A DNA stretch of 64,000 bases from Brachybacterium sp. YJGR34. GTDB lineage: Bacteria; Actinomycetota; Actinomycetes; Actinomycetales; Dermabacteraceae. The position numbers and the translations under genes are program-made. The stretch is taken from NCBI RefSeq assembly GCF_003347015.1, contig NZ_PNFB01000006.1, positions 105,968-169,967 on the forward strand, given 5' to 3'. The notes under the pieces were generated by a model. It worked only from the letters and a program-made list of their open reading frames with translations, was not told where the DNA came from and searched no databases. The stretch's first letter is position 1. Each line of letters starts with the position of its first letter. Positions 27,731-37,164 of the stretch are shown here, in pieces.

Positions 27731-28780
27731 ATGTCCACCAGAACACCCGGATCCGGCGCCACGATCTACCAGGTCGCCGCGCTCGCCGGGGTGTCCATCG
27801 CGACCGTCAGCCGCACCTTCGGCAGCAGCGAGAGCGTCGCACCCCGAACCCGTGAGGCGGTGCTCGCCGCAGCCCGGGAGCTCCACTACGTCCCCACCGC
27901 CTCCGCTCGGGCGCTCGCCGTGCGCCGCAGCAGGGCGCTGGGCGTGGTTCTGCCGCACATCGACGGCGCGTACTACGCGGAGCTCCTGGTCGGCTTCGAG
28001 GTGGCCGCCTCGAAGCTCGGCCTCTCCATCGTCCTGGCGCTCGAGAGGCCCGGGGCGGCGCGCCCCTCGACACTCACGGATCTCCTGGGCCGGGTGGACG
28101 GCGTGGCCTTCATGGCCCGCAGTGGTGCGGATGACGAGACGGTCCGTCGCGTCGCCGAGGTGCGCCCGGCGGTGAGCGTCGCCCGCGGCCAGGTCGACGG
28201 GGTCGACGCCTTCTTCTCCGAGAATCGCCGAACCGCGCAGGACATGACCGAGCATCTGATCGGGCACGGCCGGCGGCGCATCGGCTTCGTCGGCCGTCCC
28301 GAGGCCGGCTCGGACATCGGCCAGCGTCACCAGGGATATCTCGAGGCGCTCTCGGATGCGGGGCTCCGCCCCGCACGGCAGTGGCCCGTCGACCCGGTCG
28401 AGGAGGCGGGCGTCGAGGTCGCCGGCCAACTGCTCGCCGACGGCGGACCGGGTGATCTCGACGCGCTGGTCTGCGGCAATGACGAGCTCGCCGCGGCGAT
28501 CCAGGACCGCCTCACCGCTGGTGGGGTCGAGGTGCCGGATCGCCTGGCTCTCACCGGATGGGATGACACCGTCACCGCGCGGTATCTCCGCCCCGGTCTC
28601 ACCACGGTCCGGCAGGACGTGGCGCGGCTCGGGGGCCTCGCCGCCCGGCGCCTCGCCGCGAGGATCGACGGAGATCCGGCACAGGAGGCGGTCACGGTCG
28701 GCACCTCCATCATCCTGCGCGGCTCCTGCGGATGCCCGCCCCACGATCCCGCACCTCCGGCGGGACCGGGCAGTCCCTGA
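27731..28780 (+). CDS. LacI-family transcriptional repressor of the sugar cassette
   Basis: 349 residues. An N-terminal helix-turn-helix (TIYQVAALAGVSIATVSRTF, residues about 12-31) with the LacI hinge helix (TASARALAVRRS) is followed by a periplasmic-binding-like sensor domain (LGVVLPHIDGAYYAELLVG; GHGRRRIGFVGRPE; LTGWDDTVTARYLRPGLTTVRQD). The RBS GAGGAGG precedes the ATG. It sits directly behind two operators and in front of the ABC transporter genes, so it most likely senses the imported sugar and derepresses the operon. Confidence 0.93.
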   Translation: MSTRTPGSGATIYQVAALAGVSIATVSRTFGSSESVAPRTREAVLAAARELHYVPTASARALAVRRSRALGVVLPHIDGAYYAELLVGFEVAASKLGLSIVLALERPGAARPSTLTDLLGRVDGVAFMARSGADDETVRRVAEVRPAVSVARGQVDGVDAFFSENRRTAQDMTEHLIGHGRRRIGFVGRPEAGSDIGQRHQGYLEALSDAGLRPARQWPVDPVEEAGVEVAGQLLADGGPGDLDALVCGNDELAAAIQDRLTAGGVEVPDRLALTGWDDTVTARYLRPGLTTVRQDVARLGGLAARRLAARIDGDPAQEAVTVGTSIILRGSCGCPPHDPAPPAGPGSP

Positions 28781-28845
28781 GCACGACGACACGACCCCAC
28801 CGCCACCAGTCCCGACCGACGAGCAGCATCGACGAAGGAGTCACC

Positions 28846-30135
28846 ATGACCCGCTCACCGCACATCACCCGCCGCGCCCTCGTAGGACTGGGCGCCGCCG
28901 GAACACTCGGCGTCCTGACCGCCTGCGGTCGGGACGAGAGCGGCGGCGGCCCTGCCGAACCCGCCGAGCCCATTGCCGAGGGGCCGGCCACCGGCTCGCT
29001 CACCGTCTGGGCCATGGGTGCCGAGGGCGAGAAGCTCCCCGAGCTGCTCGCGAGCTTCGAGGAGGCGAATCCCGATGTCAGCATCGAAGTCACCCCGGTG
29101 CCCTGGGACAGCGCGCACGACAAGTTCACCTCCGCGATCGCTGCGGGCACTGCCCCTGACGTCGCCCAGGTCGGCTCGACCTGGATGGCCGAGTTCGTCA
29201 GCCTCGACGCCCTCGAACCCACGCCGGAGTCGATCGCCACCGACGACTATTTCGCCGGCGCCCTGGAGGGCGTCACTGTCGAGGACACCGTCTACGGGGT
29301 TCCGTGGTACGTCGAGACCCGCGTGGTCTACTACCGCACCGACCTCGCTGAACAGGCCGGCATCACCGAGCCGCCCACCGACTGGGACGGCCTGGTCGCC
29401 CTCGCCCAGGCCTACCAGGAGCAGGCCGGCGCCACCTGGGGGATCTCGCTCCAGCCCGGGGGCCAGGGCTCCTGGCAGACTGTCCTGCCGCTGATGTGGT
29501 CCAACGGCGGACAGGTGGTGGACGAGGCCGGGGCACAGTTCACCTTCGAGTCCGCGCAGAACGAGGAGGCGCTGGCCTACTACCAGTCCTATTTCACCGA
29601 CGGGATCGCGAACCCCGCCCCGGCCGAGGGCGTCACCGAGCAGGACTTCGTCTCCGGCGACGTGCCGATGTTCATCTCCGGCCCGTGGATGATGTCCGCG
29701 GTCGAGGCGGTCGGTGGCGAAGGATTCGCCGACAAGTACGGCGTGTTCGTGATGCCCGCGGCGGAGACCAGCTCGAGCTTCCTGGGCGGAGCGAATCTCG
29801 GTGTCTTCCAGGGGACCCAGAACCGGGACGCGGCCTGGAAGCTGGTCCAGCACCTGTCCATGCCCGAGGTGCAGGTGGAGTGGTTCGGCCTCTCCACGGA
29901 CCTGCCCTCGCTGCAGCAGGCCTGGGAGGACGAGTCCGTGTCCTCGAACGAGAAGTTCGAGGTGTTCCGCACCCAGCTGGACACCGCCCTGGCTCCGCCC
30001 GTCGTCGCCACGTGGGAACAGGTCGCTTCGAAGTTCGACGCACAGATCGAGGAGGTCTGCAAGAACGACCTCGCCCCGGCGGAGGCGCTCGCCACCACCC
30101 AGTCCGAGGCGCAGGGCATCGGCACCGGAGTCTGA
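28846..30135 (+). CDS. Sugar ABC transporter substrate-binding lipoprotein (family 1 SBP)
   Basis: 429 residues. Signal sequence with Arg-Arg (ITRRALVGLGAAGTLGVLTAC) and lipobox LTAC (Cys about residue 26). The mature protein begins with a Gly/Pro/Glu linker and SLTVWAMGAEGEKLPELLASFEEANP, the hallmark opening of MalE/UgpB-like extracellular sugar-binding proteins; GTAPDVAQVGSTWMAEF and VYGVPWYVETRVVYYRTDL follow. GAAGGAG precedes the ATG. The next genes are its two permeases. The ATPase is absent here, as is usual for actinobacteria that use a shared MsiK. Confidence 0.93.
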   Translation: MTRSPHITRRALVGLGAAGTLGVLTACGRDESGGGPAEPAEPIAEGPATGSLTVWAMGAEGEKLPELLASFEEANPDVSIEVTPVPWDSAHDKFTSAIAAGTAPDVAQVGSTWMAEFVSLDALEPTPESIATDDYFAGALEGVTVEDTVYGVPWYVETRVVYYRTDLAEQAGITEPPTDWDGLVALAQAYQEQAGATWGISLQPGGQGSWQTVLPLMWSNGGQVVDEAGAQFTFESAQNEEALAYYQSYFTDGIANPAPAEGVTEQDFVSGDVPMFISGPWMMSAVEAVGGEGFADKYGVFVMPAAETSSSFLGGANLGVFQGTQNRDAAWKLVQHLSMPEVQVEWFGLSTDLPSLQQAWEDESVSSNEKFEVFRTQLDTALAPPVVATWEQVASKFDAQIEEVCKNDLAPAEALATTQSEAQGIGTGV

Positions 30136-30136
30136 G

Positions 30137-31090
30137 ATGAGCCACGCCCCCAGCACCCCCGTCGGCGCGAGCAGCGCCCTTGGCGCGGTCGCCCCGCGCC
30201 GCGGGCGCTCGCGCCGCGGCGGAGCGGAGGCCCGCGCGGGCCTGCTGCTCTCCCTGCCCTTCGTGATCCTGTTCCTGGTGTTCACCGCCTGGCCCGTCGT
30301 GCAGTCGATGATCATGTCCTTCACGGACATGCGGATCACCGACATCCGCTCGCCCTTCGCGGTGGAGTTCGTGGGCCTGGAGAACTACCTCACCGCCTTC
30401 CAGGACCCGGTCTTCCGTCGGGCCGCCGCGAACACCGCAGTTTTCGTCCTCGTCGGCGTCCCACTGACGATCGCGGCGGGCCTCGCCGCCGCACTCGCCC
30501 TGGACCGCGGCGTGGGAAAGCTGCGCGCGGTCTACCGGGTCGGCTTCTACACCCCGGTGATCACCTCGATCGTCGCGGTCGCGGTGGTGTGGCGATTCCT
30601 CCTGCAGCCCGAGAACGGGCTCGTCAACACGGTGCTGGCGTGGGTGGGCATCGACGGCCCGCACTGGCTCGGCGACCAGCGCACCGCCCTGCTCTCGCTG
30701 ATCGTGATGGCCGTCTGGCGCAACTTCGGCACCTCGATGGTCATCTTCCTGGCGGGCCTGCAGGCCGTGGACCGTCAGCTGCACGAGGCCGCGGCCCTCG
30801 ACGGCGCCGGCGCGTGGCAGCGCTTCCGCAACGTCACCCTGCCCTCGATCCGGCCGACGATGCTGTTCGTCCTGGTCACCACCTCGATCGGGTATCTGCA
30901 GTTCTTCGAGGAGCCGTTCGTCATGACCGGAGGCGGGCCGCTGAACTCGACCATCTCCGCCTCGATGTACACCTACAACCAGTTCGGCTTCGGGAACTAC
31001 GGCGTGGCGGGGGCGATGGCGTACCTGACCTTCCTGGTCATCGCGATCGTGACCGTCATCCAGTTCCGTCTGATGAGGGAGAAGCGATGA
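30137..31090 (+). CDS. Sugar ABC transporter permease, MalF/UgpA type
   Basis: 317 residues with six main transmembrane segments, starting LLLSLPFVILFLVFTAWPVVQS. The EAA loop for ATPase docking reads EAAALDGAGAWQRFRNVTLPSIRP (about residues 216-239). The start codon lies one base after the binding-protein stop (TGA-G-ATG), implying coupling, and its stop overlaps the next permease start (ATGA). It has a long basic cytoplasmic N-terminus. Confidence 0.93.
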   Translation: MSHAPSTPVGASSALGAVAPRRGRSRRGGAEARAGLLLSLPFVILFLVFTAWPVVQSMIMSFTDMRITDIRSPFAVEFVGLENYLTAFQDPVFRRAAANTAVFVLVGVPLTIAAGLAAALALDRGVGKLRAVYRVGFYTPVITSIVAVAVVWRFLLQPENGLVNTVLAWVGIDGPHWLGDQRTALLSLIVMAVWRNFGTSMVIFLAGLQAVDRQLHEAAALDGAGAWQRFRNVTLPSIRPTMLFVLVTTSIGYLQFFEEPFVMTGGGPLNSTISASMYTYNQFGFGNYGVAGAMAYLTFLVIAIVTVIQFRLMREKR

Positions 31091-31905
31091 TCGAGAAGCG
31101 TCGCCCCGTCCTCACCTACGTGGTGCTGAGCATCTTCCTGCTGCTGGTGATCACACCGTTCCTGTGGATGATCCTCGGCAGCATCAAGACCCAGGGCGAG
31201 CTGCTGCGCGTCCCGCCCACCTGGTGGCCGGAGGAACCCACGCTCGACAACTTCCGCCGCCTATTCGAGCGGCCCTTCGCCCGGTACTTCACCAACTCGA
31301 CCGTCGTCGCGGTGGTGGTGACTGCTGGCAACCTGCTGATGTCCTCGATGTTCGGGTACGCCCTCGCACACCTGCGCTTCCCCGGCAAGCGGATCCTCTT
31401 CGCCACCGTTCTCGCGTGCCTGATGATCCCGGGGCTGGTGACCTTCATCCCCCAGTACGTGCTGGTGGTGAACATGGGGCTGGCCAACACGATCCCGGCA
31501 CTGATCCTGCCGTTCCTGGTGCAGCCCTTCAGCGTGTTCCTCATGCGCCAGTTCTTCCTGGGCATCCCGCGCGAATTGCAGGAGGCCGGGCGCCTCGACG
31601 GCGTCGGCGAGATCGCCATCTTCTTCCGCATCTACATGCCGCTGGCCGTGCCCGCCTTCGCGACGCTCGGTATCTTGACGTTCCTCGGCTCCTGGAACAA
31701 CTTCCTGTGGCCGCTGGTGGTGTCCTCCTCCGAGAGCACCTACACGCTCCCGGTCGCTCTGGCCCTCATCTCCACCGGCCAGAACGAGACGGACTACGGG
31801 TTGCTGCTCGCGGGCGCGACGCTCATCGTGGCGCCGATCCTGGTTGTCTTCCTGTTCTTCCAGCGCCACTTCATCCAGGGCATCGCCGCCACGGGCATCA
31901 AGTGA
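31087..31905 (+). CDS. Sugar ABC transporter permease, MalG/UgpE type
   Basis: 272 residues with six hydrophobic segments (VVLSIFLLLVITPFLWMILGS at the start). The EAA motif is EAGRLDGVGEIAIFFRIYMPLAVP (about residues 164-187), and the end FQRHFIQGIAATGIK is the classic MalG C-terminus. It overlaps the preceding gene by four bases. Together with the MalF-type subunit it would form the sugar channel. Confidence 0.93.
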   Translation: MIEKRRPVLTYVVLSIFLLLVITPFLWMILGSIKTQGELLRVPPTWWPEEPTLDNFRRLFERPFARYFTNSTVVAVVVTAGNLLMSSMFGYALAHLRFPGKRILFATVLACLMIPGLVTFIPQYVLVVNMGLANTIPALILPFLVQPFSVFLMRQFFLGIPRELQEAGRLDGVGEIAIFFRIYMPLAVPAFATLGILTFLGSWNNFLWPLVVSSSESTYTLPVALALISTGQNETDYGLLLAGATLIVAPILVVFLFFQRHFIQGIAATGIK

Positions 31906-31987
31906 CCACCCGCCGCCGCACCATCCCGCACACCCGGCTAGTCCGGCCCGAGAGCCGGTTCGCCACCCACCGCCTCGAGGAGGCTCC

Positions 31988-33505
31988 GTGCACATCGTCG
32001 ACCGACGCACCCTGCTCACCGTCCCCCTACTCGGCGCCGGCGCCCTGGCTGGCACCGCCGCCACCGCTCGCGCCGACGGACGCGGCACGACCGACAGCGA
32101 CCGCCTCCTGCGCCGCTGGGCCGCGGACACCTGGCGATCGTTGGACGCGATGACCGTGGCCTCGACCGGTCTGATCTCCGACAACATCTCCGCGGATCTC
32201 GCCGGTCACTCCGGCCACACCTCGCCGACCAATATCGGCGGCTCTCTCTGGTCCGTGCTCATCGCGCGCGAGCTGGGACTGATCACCCCCGGGCACGCCC
32301 GCAGCCGCATCTCCCGGACCCTCGACGCGTTGGAGACGATGGAGCACCACGAGCCTTCGGGCATGTACGTGAACTGGTACGACGAGCGGGATGGCACCAT
32401 CCTGCGGTCGTGGCCCGGAACGGGGGCACCAGTGGTCCCTTTCGTCTCCAGCGTCGATATGGGCTGGTTGGGTGCGGCTCTTCACGTGCTCGCCCAGGCA
32501 GATCCCTCGAACCGGCGGCGCGCGCGCCAGCTCTTCGACCGGATGCGCTGGGACGTGTTCTTCGACCGTGACGTCGCCTCTCAGCCCGGCCAGATCGTCG
32601 GCGGATTCTGGCTGGAGGACCCGCAGCGCGAAGGGGCGGAGCGGCGGCCCCTGTACGCGGACATCGAGGGTGCGGACGTCTGGTATCACTCCGCGCATCA
32701 CTACGACACCGCCGTCTCCGAGGCACGCATGGTCACCTACCTCGGCATCATGACCGAACAGATCCCGCCCGCGGCATACTTCACCACCTTCCGCACCTTC
32801 CCGCCGGACTGGGACTGGGCGGAGATGCCACCGGTGGGAGAGTGGGCAGAGTACGAGGGCGTGACAGTCTTCGAGGGCGCCCATTCCTACCGTGGCATGC
32901 AGGTCGTGCCCGGATGGGGCGGGTCGATGTTCGAGGAGCTGATGCCGGACCTGTTCGTGCCTGAGGCGCACTGGGGCCCGGACAGCTGGGGTCTGAACCA
33001 TCCGCTCCACGTCCGTGCTCAGCGTGAGCACGGCCTGGACGAGGCGGGCTACGGCTACTGGGGGTTCTCACCCAGCTCGGACCCGCACGGTGAGTACCGC
33101 GAGTACGGGGTCGATGCACTCGGTCTGAACCCCACCGGCTACTTCTCCGATGCCGAGGAGACCGACTGGCACCACGACCAGCCCGTCCCGAGGTTCGGGG
33201 ACGGTGTGGTCACCCCGCACGCCGCGGCACTCGCCCTGCAGTACGAGCGCGACGAGGCGATCGAGAACCTCTCGCGGATCGAGACCGAACTGAGTGCTTA
33301 CGGCCCCGGCGGCTTCCACGATGCCGTTGCCGTGCGTTCGGGGGTGATCGCCCGTCGGCATCTGTCACTGGATCAGTCGATGGTGCTCGGAGCCCTTGGC
33401 AACGTCCTGCTCGACGGCCAACTGCAGGAGTGGTTTGCGACCGACGAGGTCACAGAACGACTGCGCCCGGTTCTCGCCCAGGAGGTCTTCCATGCCCACG
33501 GCTGA
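31988..33505 (+). CDS. Secreted glycoamylase-like protein (PF10091/DUF3131-like)
   Basis: 505 residues with a twin-arginine-like export signal (DRRTLLTVPLLGAGALAGTAATARA). The N-terminal half reads TSPTNIGGSLWSVLIARELGLI, TLDALETMEHHEPSGMYVNWYD and FVSSVDMGWLGAALHVLA, the pattern of the (alpha/alpha)6 'glycoamylase' proteins related to GH144 endo-beta-1,2-glucanase and cyclic beta-1,2-glucan synthase. The C-terminal half has YGYWGFSPSSDPHG and VTPHAAALALQYE. GTG 31988 follows GAGGAGG by five bases. As a secreted partner of the ABC importer and GH3 enzyme it may cut a polysaccharide outside the cell. Family assignment is by eye; activity is not shown. Confidence 0.72.
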   Translation: MHIVDRRTLLTVPLLGAGALAGTAATARADGRGTTDSDRLLRRWAADTWRSLDAMTVASTGLISDNISADLAGHSGHTSPTNIGGSLWSVLIARELGLITPGHARSRISRTLDALETMEHHEPSGMYVNWYDERDGTILRSWPGTGAPVVPFVSSVDMGWLGAALHVLAQADPSNRRRARQLFDRMRWDVFFDRDVASQPGQIVGGFWLEDPQREGAERRPLYADIEGADVWYHSAHHYDTAVSEARMVTYLGIMTEQIPPAAYFTTFRTFPPDWDWAEMPPVGEWAEYEGVTVFEGAHSYRGMQVVPGWGGSMFEELMPDLFVPEAHWGPDSWGLNHPLHVRAQREHGLDEAGYGYWGFSPSSDPHGEYREYGVDALGLNPTGYFSDAEETDWHHDQPVPRFGDGVVTPHAAALALQYERDEAIENLSRIETELSAYGPGGFHDAVAVRSGVIARRHLSLDQSMVLGALGNVLLDGQLQEWFATDEVTERLRPVLAQEVFHAHG

Positions 33506-35369
33506 TGGTTCACTGCCCCGGCTCTCCAGCGCTGCGGATGGGACCCTCTTCCGGGATCTCGACGGCGACGGCGCAATGGCCCCCTACGAGGATCCTCGCC
33601 TCGCGGTCGAGGAGCGCACCGAGGATCTGCTGCTCCGTCTGTCCCTCGAGGAGAAGGTGGGCCTCCTGTTCCACACGGTCATCGAGACCGGCCCAGACGG
33701 GGAACTGCTGGAGGCCGCCGGAGCGATCTCCAAATCTCCCACCTCCACGGTCGTGCTCGACAAGGCCATGAATCACTTCAACGTGCACGGTCTGGAGAGC
33801 GCCGGGACATCTGCCCGCTGGCAGAACCGCCTCCAGGAACTCGCCGAGCACACGCCGCACGGCATCCCCGTGACAGTCTCCACCGATCCCCGGCACGGCG
33901 GAGCGCAGAACGCCGGCGCCTCCTGGGCGACCTCGTTCTTCTCCCTCTGGCCCGAGCCGTTGGGTTTCGGCGCCCTCGACGATCCCGACCTCGTGCGTCG
34001 CTGGGCGGACACTGTCCGCCGGGAGTACACGGCGGTCGGTATCCGAGCAGCCCTCCATCCGGTCGCGGATCTCGCCGCCGAGCCCCGTTGGGCACGCCAG
34101 CGGGAGTGCTTCGGGCAGGACCCCGCTCTGGTGGGACGGTTGCTCCGTGCCGCGCTCGACGGGCTCCGCGGTGCCGATGGCAAGCCGTCTGTTCAGACCA
34201 CCGTCAAGCACTTCCCCGGTGCCGGACCGCAGCGGGACGGCGAGGACGCACATTTCCCGTACGGCCGGGACCAGGTCTACCCGGGCGATCGGTTCGAGGA
34301 TCATCTGCTGCCGTTCCGTGCGGCCGTCGATGCCGGCGTCGACGCGATCATGCCCTACTACGGTCGGCCCGTCGGCCTGGAGGTGGACGGAGAGCCGATC
34401 GAGGAGGTGGGATTCGGGTTCAACCGCCAGATGCTGACCGGCCTGCTGCGCGAACAGCTCGGTTTCGACGGCGTCATCGTCAGCGACTGGGAGCTGGTCA
34501 ACGACAACCATGTCGGGGACCAGGTGCTGCCCGCGCGGGCCTGGGGCGTGGAGGACCTCACCCCGTCCCAGCGCATGCAATGCATCCTCGAGGCCGGGGC
34601 GGACCAGTTCGGCGGCGAGGAGTGCACGCAGCTCCTGGTGGACCTGGTGCGCGCCAGCCTGGTCTCCGAGGAGCGGGTGACGGAATCCGCCCGGCGCCTG
34701 CTCCGGGTGAAGTTCCGGCTGGGCCTGTTCGATGATCCCTACGTCGACGAGTCCGCGGCCGACGCTCGGGTGGGAACCGCTGAGGACCGGCGCCACGGCC
34801 ACGTGGCCCAGGCCCGCAGCGTCGTGGTCCTCCACGATGACGGGCGTGTGCTGCCGCTGACCAGCGCCGGCGGACGGCCACGCCTCTATGCGGAGGGGCT
34901 CCCGGACGAGGTCATCGCACGGATCGGGGAGAGGGTCGACTCGCCGGAGGAGGCGGACGTCGCTCTGCTGCGGATCGGCGCGCCCTACCAGCCCCGCGAC
35001 GACCTCTTCCTCGAGGCTTGGTTCCACCAGGGGGATCTCGAGTTCCCGCCCGGGCTCGCCCACCGGCTGGCAAGGATCCGCGCCGCATGCCCGCTGATCC
35101 TCGACGTGGACCTGGACCGGGCGGCGGTGCTCACCGACATCGCGCCGCACTGCGACGCGCTCACCGGGAGCTTCGGCGTCTCTGCGGACGCCTGGACCGA
35201 CGCCGTCACGGGAGCTGTCCCGGCCGAGGGTCGACTGCCCGTCGAGCTGCCGAGGTCGATGGCCGCGGTGCGTGCCGCACCAGAGGACGTTCCCGGGGGC
35301 ACTGACGACCCGCTGTACTCGCGGGGCCACGGGCTCGGGACCGAAGGGATGTGGGGCAACAGCGGGTGA
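33492..35369 (+). CDS. GH3-family beta-glycosidase, cytoplasmic
   Basis: 625 residues without signal peptide, so it would act on imported oligosaccharides. GH3 hallmarks: LSLEEKVGLLFH near the start, VKHFPGAGP (substrate-binding Lys-His), ECFGQDPALVGRLLRAALDGL and the nucleophile Asp in VIVSDWELVNDNH (about residues 330-342), followed by an (alpha/beta)6 domain from about 430. ATG 33492 overlaps the upstream gene by 14 bases. The sequence is shorter than three-domain GH3 enzymes (700+), and lacks a fibronectin-like tail. Beta-glucosidase activity is likely; linkage specificity unknown. Confidence 0.9.
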   Translation: MPTADGSLPRLSSAADGTLFRDLDGDGAMAPYEDPRLAVEERTEDLLLRLSLEEKVGLLFHTVIETGPDGELLEAAGAISKSPTSTVVLDKAMNHFNVHGLESAGTSARWQNRLQELAEHTPHGIPVTVSTDPRHGGAQNAGASWATSFFSLWPEPLGFGALDDPDLVRRWADTVRREYTAVGIRAALHPVADLAAEPRWARQRECFGQDPALVGRLLRAALDGLRGADGKPSVQTTVKHFPGAGPQRDGEDAHFPYGRDQVYPGDRFEDHLLPFRAAVDAGVDAIMPYYGRPVGLEVDGEPIEEVGFGFNRQMLTGLLREQLGFDGVIVSDWELVNDNHVGDQVLPARAWGVEDLTPSQRMQCILEAGADQFGGEECTQLLVDLVRASLVSEERVTESARRLLRVKFRLGLFDDPYVDESAADARVGTAEDRRHGHVAQARSVVVLHDDGRVLPLTSAGGRPRLYAEGLPDEVIARIGERVDSPEEADVALLRIGAPYQPRDDLFLEAWFHQGDLEFPPGLAHRLARIRAACPLILDVDLDRAAVLTDIAPHCDALTGSFGVSADAWTDAVTGAVPAEGRLPVELPRSMAAVRAAPEDVPGGTDDPLYSRGHGLGTEGMWGNSG

Positions 35370-35391
35370 CGACGGCCACCGGGCCGGGGCC

Positions 35392-35919
35392 TCAGGACGA
35401 GGCGGGGCGCGAGGACGCCTCCGTGCTCGAGCCCTGGTCGGCGTCCGAGGCGTGCTCGGAGTCGGCCGGGGCCGCATCGACCGAAGACTCGGTGGCCGGC
35501 GCATCGGAGGTGGTGGCCGTGTCGGGCGTCCCGCCCGTTGCGGTGCCGGGTGCGCCGGCTCGCCGCTCCCCGCGGGTGAGGTAGCTCGCGACGGCGCGCC
35601 AGCCGAGCATCAGCACCCCGGTCACCAGCGCCGTGGTGATGAGGAAGGACACTTCCGTGCCGGCGCCGAAGAGGGTGCGGATCGCCATGGCGGTCACGAC
35701 GGTGATGGCCCACACGAACACCCCGTGCGGCCAGATCCGGAAGGGGGCGCGCCAGGCGCGGATCGCGAGATGCCCCAGCAACGTGCCCACCGCGAAGGGC
35801 CAGCCCACCAGGAAGATGTTCTCGGTGGTCAGCGGCGTGCCGTGCTGCACGAAGCCGATCGCGACGAAGAGGATGACGACCAGCAGGTCGCCGACCAGGG
35901 CACCCAGGGAGCGGAACAT
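35392..35919 (-). CDS. DUF3054 family membrane protein
   Basis: 175 residues. Four hydrophobic segments (LVGDLLVVILFVAIGFVQHG; WPFAVGTLLGHLAIRAW; WPHGVFVWAITVVTAMAIRTLF; VSFLITTALVTGVLMLGWRAVA) match DUF3054, a small actinobacterial membrane family of unknown role, followed by an Ala/Ser/Thr/Asp-rich cytosolic tail of about 55 residues. The ATG is six bases after a minus-strand TACCCT, so it is probably leaderless. Divergent from hisC and convergent with GH3. Confidence 0.85.
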   Translation of the reverse strand: MFRSLGALVGDLLVVILFVAIGFVQHGTPLTTENIFLVGWPFAVGTLLGHLAIRAWRAPFRIWPHGVFVWAITVVTAMAIRTLFGAGTEVSFLITTALVTGVLMLGWRAVASYLTRGERRAGAPGTATGGTPDTATTSDAPATESSVDAAPADSEHASDADQGSSTEASSRPASS

Positions 35920-35925
35920 CGCTCC

Positions 35926-35931
35926 AGGGTA
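35926..35931 (-). promoter_or_regulatory. -10 element of the DUF3054 gene, leaderless
   Basis: Minus strand TACCCT, six bases before ATG at 35919. Confidence 0.55.
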
Positions 35932-36017
35932 CTGTCGCCCTCCTGCATGCGGCCCGGGCGTCGGGAGGTCTGTGAAGGGTGCCACGGACAGGGACGGCTC
36001 GAGGGCCCCGCGCGAAT

Positions 36018-36023
36018 TAGGAT
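36018..36023 (+). promoter_or_regulatory. -10 element of the hisC operon, leaderless
   Basis: TAGGAT followed by seven bases and ATG 36031; no Shine-Dalgarno. It would drive the seven-gene hisC-to-sseB operon. Confidence 0.6.
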
Positions 36024-36030
36024 GGTGTCC

Positions 36031-37164
36031 ATGCCCGAGTCCTCCGCCCCGCCCCTCGACGCCTCCGTGCTGCCGATCCCGCGTGACGGCATCGCGGGCG
36101 CCGCCCCGTACGGCGCCCCGCAGCTCGAGGTGGAGCATGCCCTGAACGTCAACGAGAACCCGTTCGGGCCGTCCCCGGAGCTCGCCGAGGCCATCGGGCG
36201 CTCCGCCGCGGAGGCCGCCGCGGGGCTGAACCGCTATCCGGACCGCGAGGCGATCGCGCTGCGCGCCGAGCTGGGGGAGTACCTCGCCGCGGAGTCGGGG
36301 ATCCCGGCTCCGCCCGCGCCGTCCGTGTGGGCCGCGAACGGCTCGAACGAGATCATGCACCAGCTGCTGCTGGCCTATGGCGGTCCCGGCCGCACGGCGC
36401 TCGGCTTCGCGCCGCACTACTCGATGTACCCCGAGTACGCCCGGGACACCTACACCCGCTGGGTCACCGCCGAGCGCGGTCCCGCCCCCGACTTCGCGCT
36501 CACCGCGCAGTCCGTGGTCGCCGCGATCGCGGAGCAGCGTCCCAGCATCGTGGTGCTCACCAGCCCGAACAACCCCACCGGCACCGCGCTGGACCTCGAT
36601 GTGGTCGCGGCCGCCGCGACGGCGCTGCGAGGGTCCCGCGGCCTGCTGATCGTCGACGAGGCCTACGGCGAGTTCCGCCGCGACGGCGTGCCCAGCGCCC
36701 TGACTCTGCTCGATGAGCACCCGAACCTCGTGGTCACGCGCACCATGTCGAAGGCCTTCGCGCTCGCCGGGGCGCGGCTGGGCTATCTCGTCGCCGATCC
36801 GGCGATCGTCGACACCGTGCGCGTGGTGCGTCTGCCCTATCACCTCTCGGCCGTCACCCAGGTCGTGGCGCGCACCGCCCTCGCCCATCGTGAGGAGCTG
36901 CTGGGGAAGGTCGCGCTGCTGCGCTCGGAGCGCGACGCCCTCGCCGAGCATCTGGGCGCGCGCGGCCACGACGTCGCGCCCTCCGATGCGAACTTCGTCC
37001 TGTTCCGCACGTTCGCCGATCGCGACGCAGTGTTCGAGGGCCTCCTCGAGCGCGGCGTCCTGGTCCGTGCCGTCGGCCCCGCGGGCTGGCTGCGCGTGTC
37101 CATCGGCACCACGGAGGACAACTCCGCCTTCCGCGCCGCCCTCGAGGAGACCGACCCCCGATGA
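36031..37164 (+). CDS. hisC: Histidinol-phosphate aminotransferase
   Basis: 377-residue PLP enzyme converting imidazole-acetol phosphate and glutamate to histidinol phosphate. Visible signatures: [10 protein letters not shown] near the N-terminus, [21 protein letters not shown] and the PLP lysine in [17 protein letters not shown], then [10 protein letters not shown] 36031 fits the leaderless promoter; another ATG at 36022 overlaps the -10 and is unlikely. It overlaps hisB by four bases. Confidence 0.94.
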   Translation: MPESSAPPLDASVLPIPRDGIAGAAPYGAPQLEVEHALNVNENPFGPSPELAEAIGRSAAEAAAGLNRYPDREAIALRAELGEYLAAESGIPAPPAPSVWAANGSNEIMHQLLLAYGGPGRTALGFAPHYSMYPEYARDTYTRWVTAERGPAPDFALTAQSVVAAIAEQRPSIVVLTSPNNPTGTALDLDVVAAAATALRGSRGLLIVDEAYGEFRRDGVPSALTLLDEHPNLVVTRTMSKAFALAGARLGYLVADPAIVDTVRVVRLPYHLSAVTQVVARTALAHREELLGKVALLRSERDALAEHLGARGHDVAPSDANFVLFRTFADRDAVFEGLLERGVLVRAVGPAGWLRVSIGTTEDNSAFRAALEETDPR

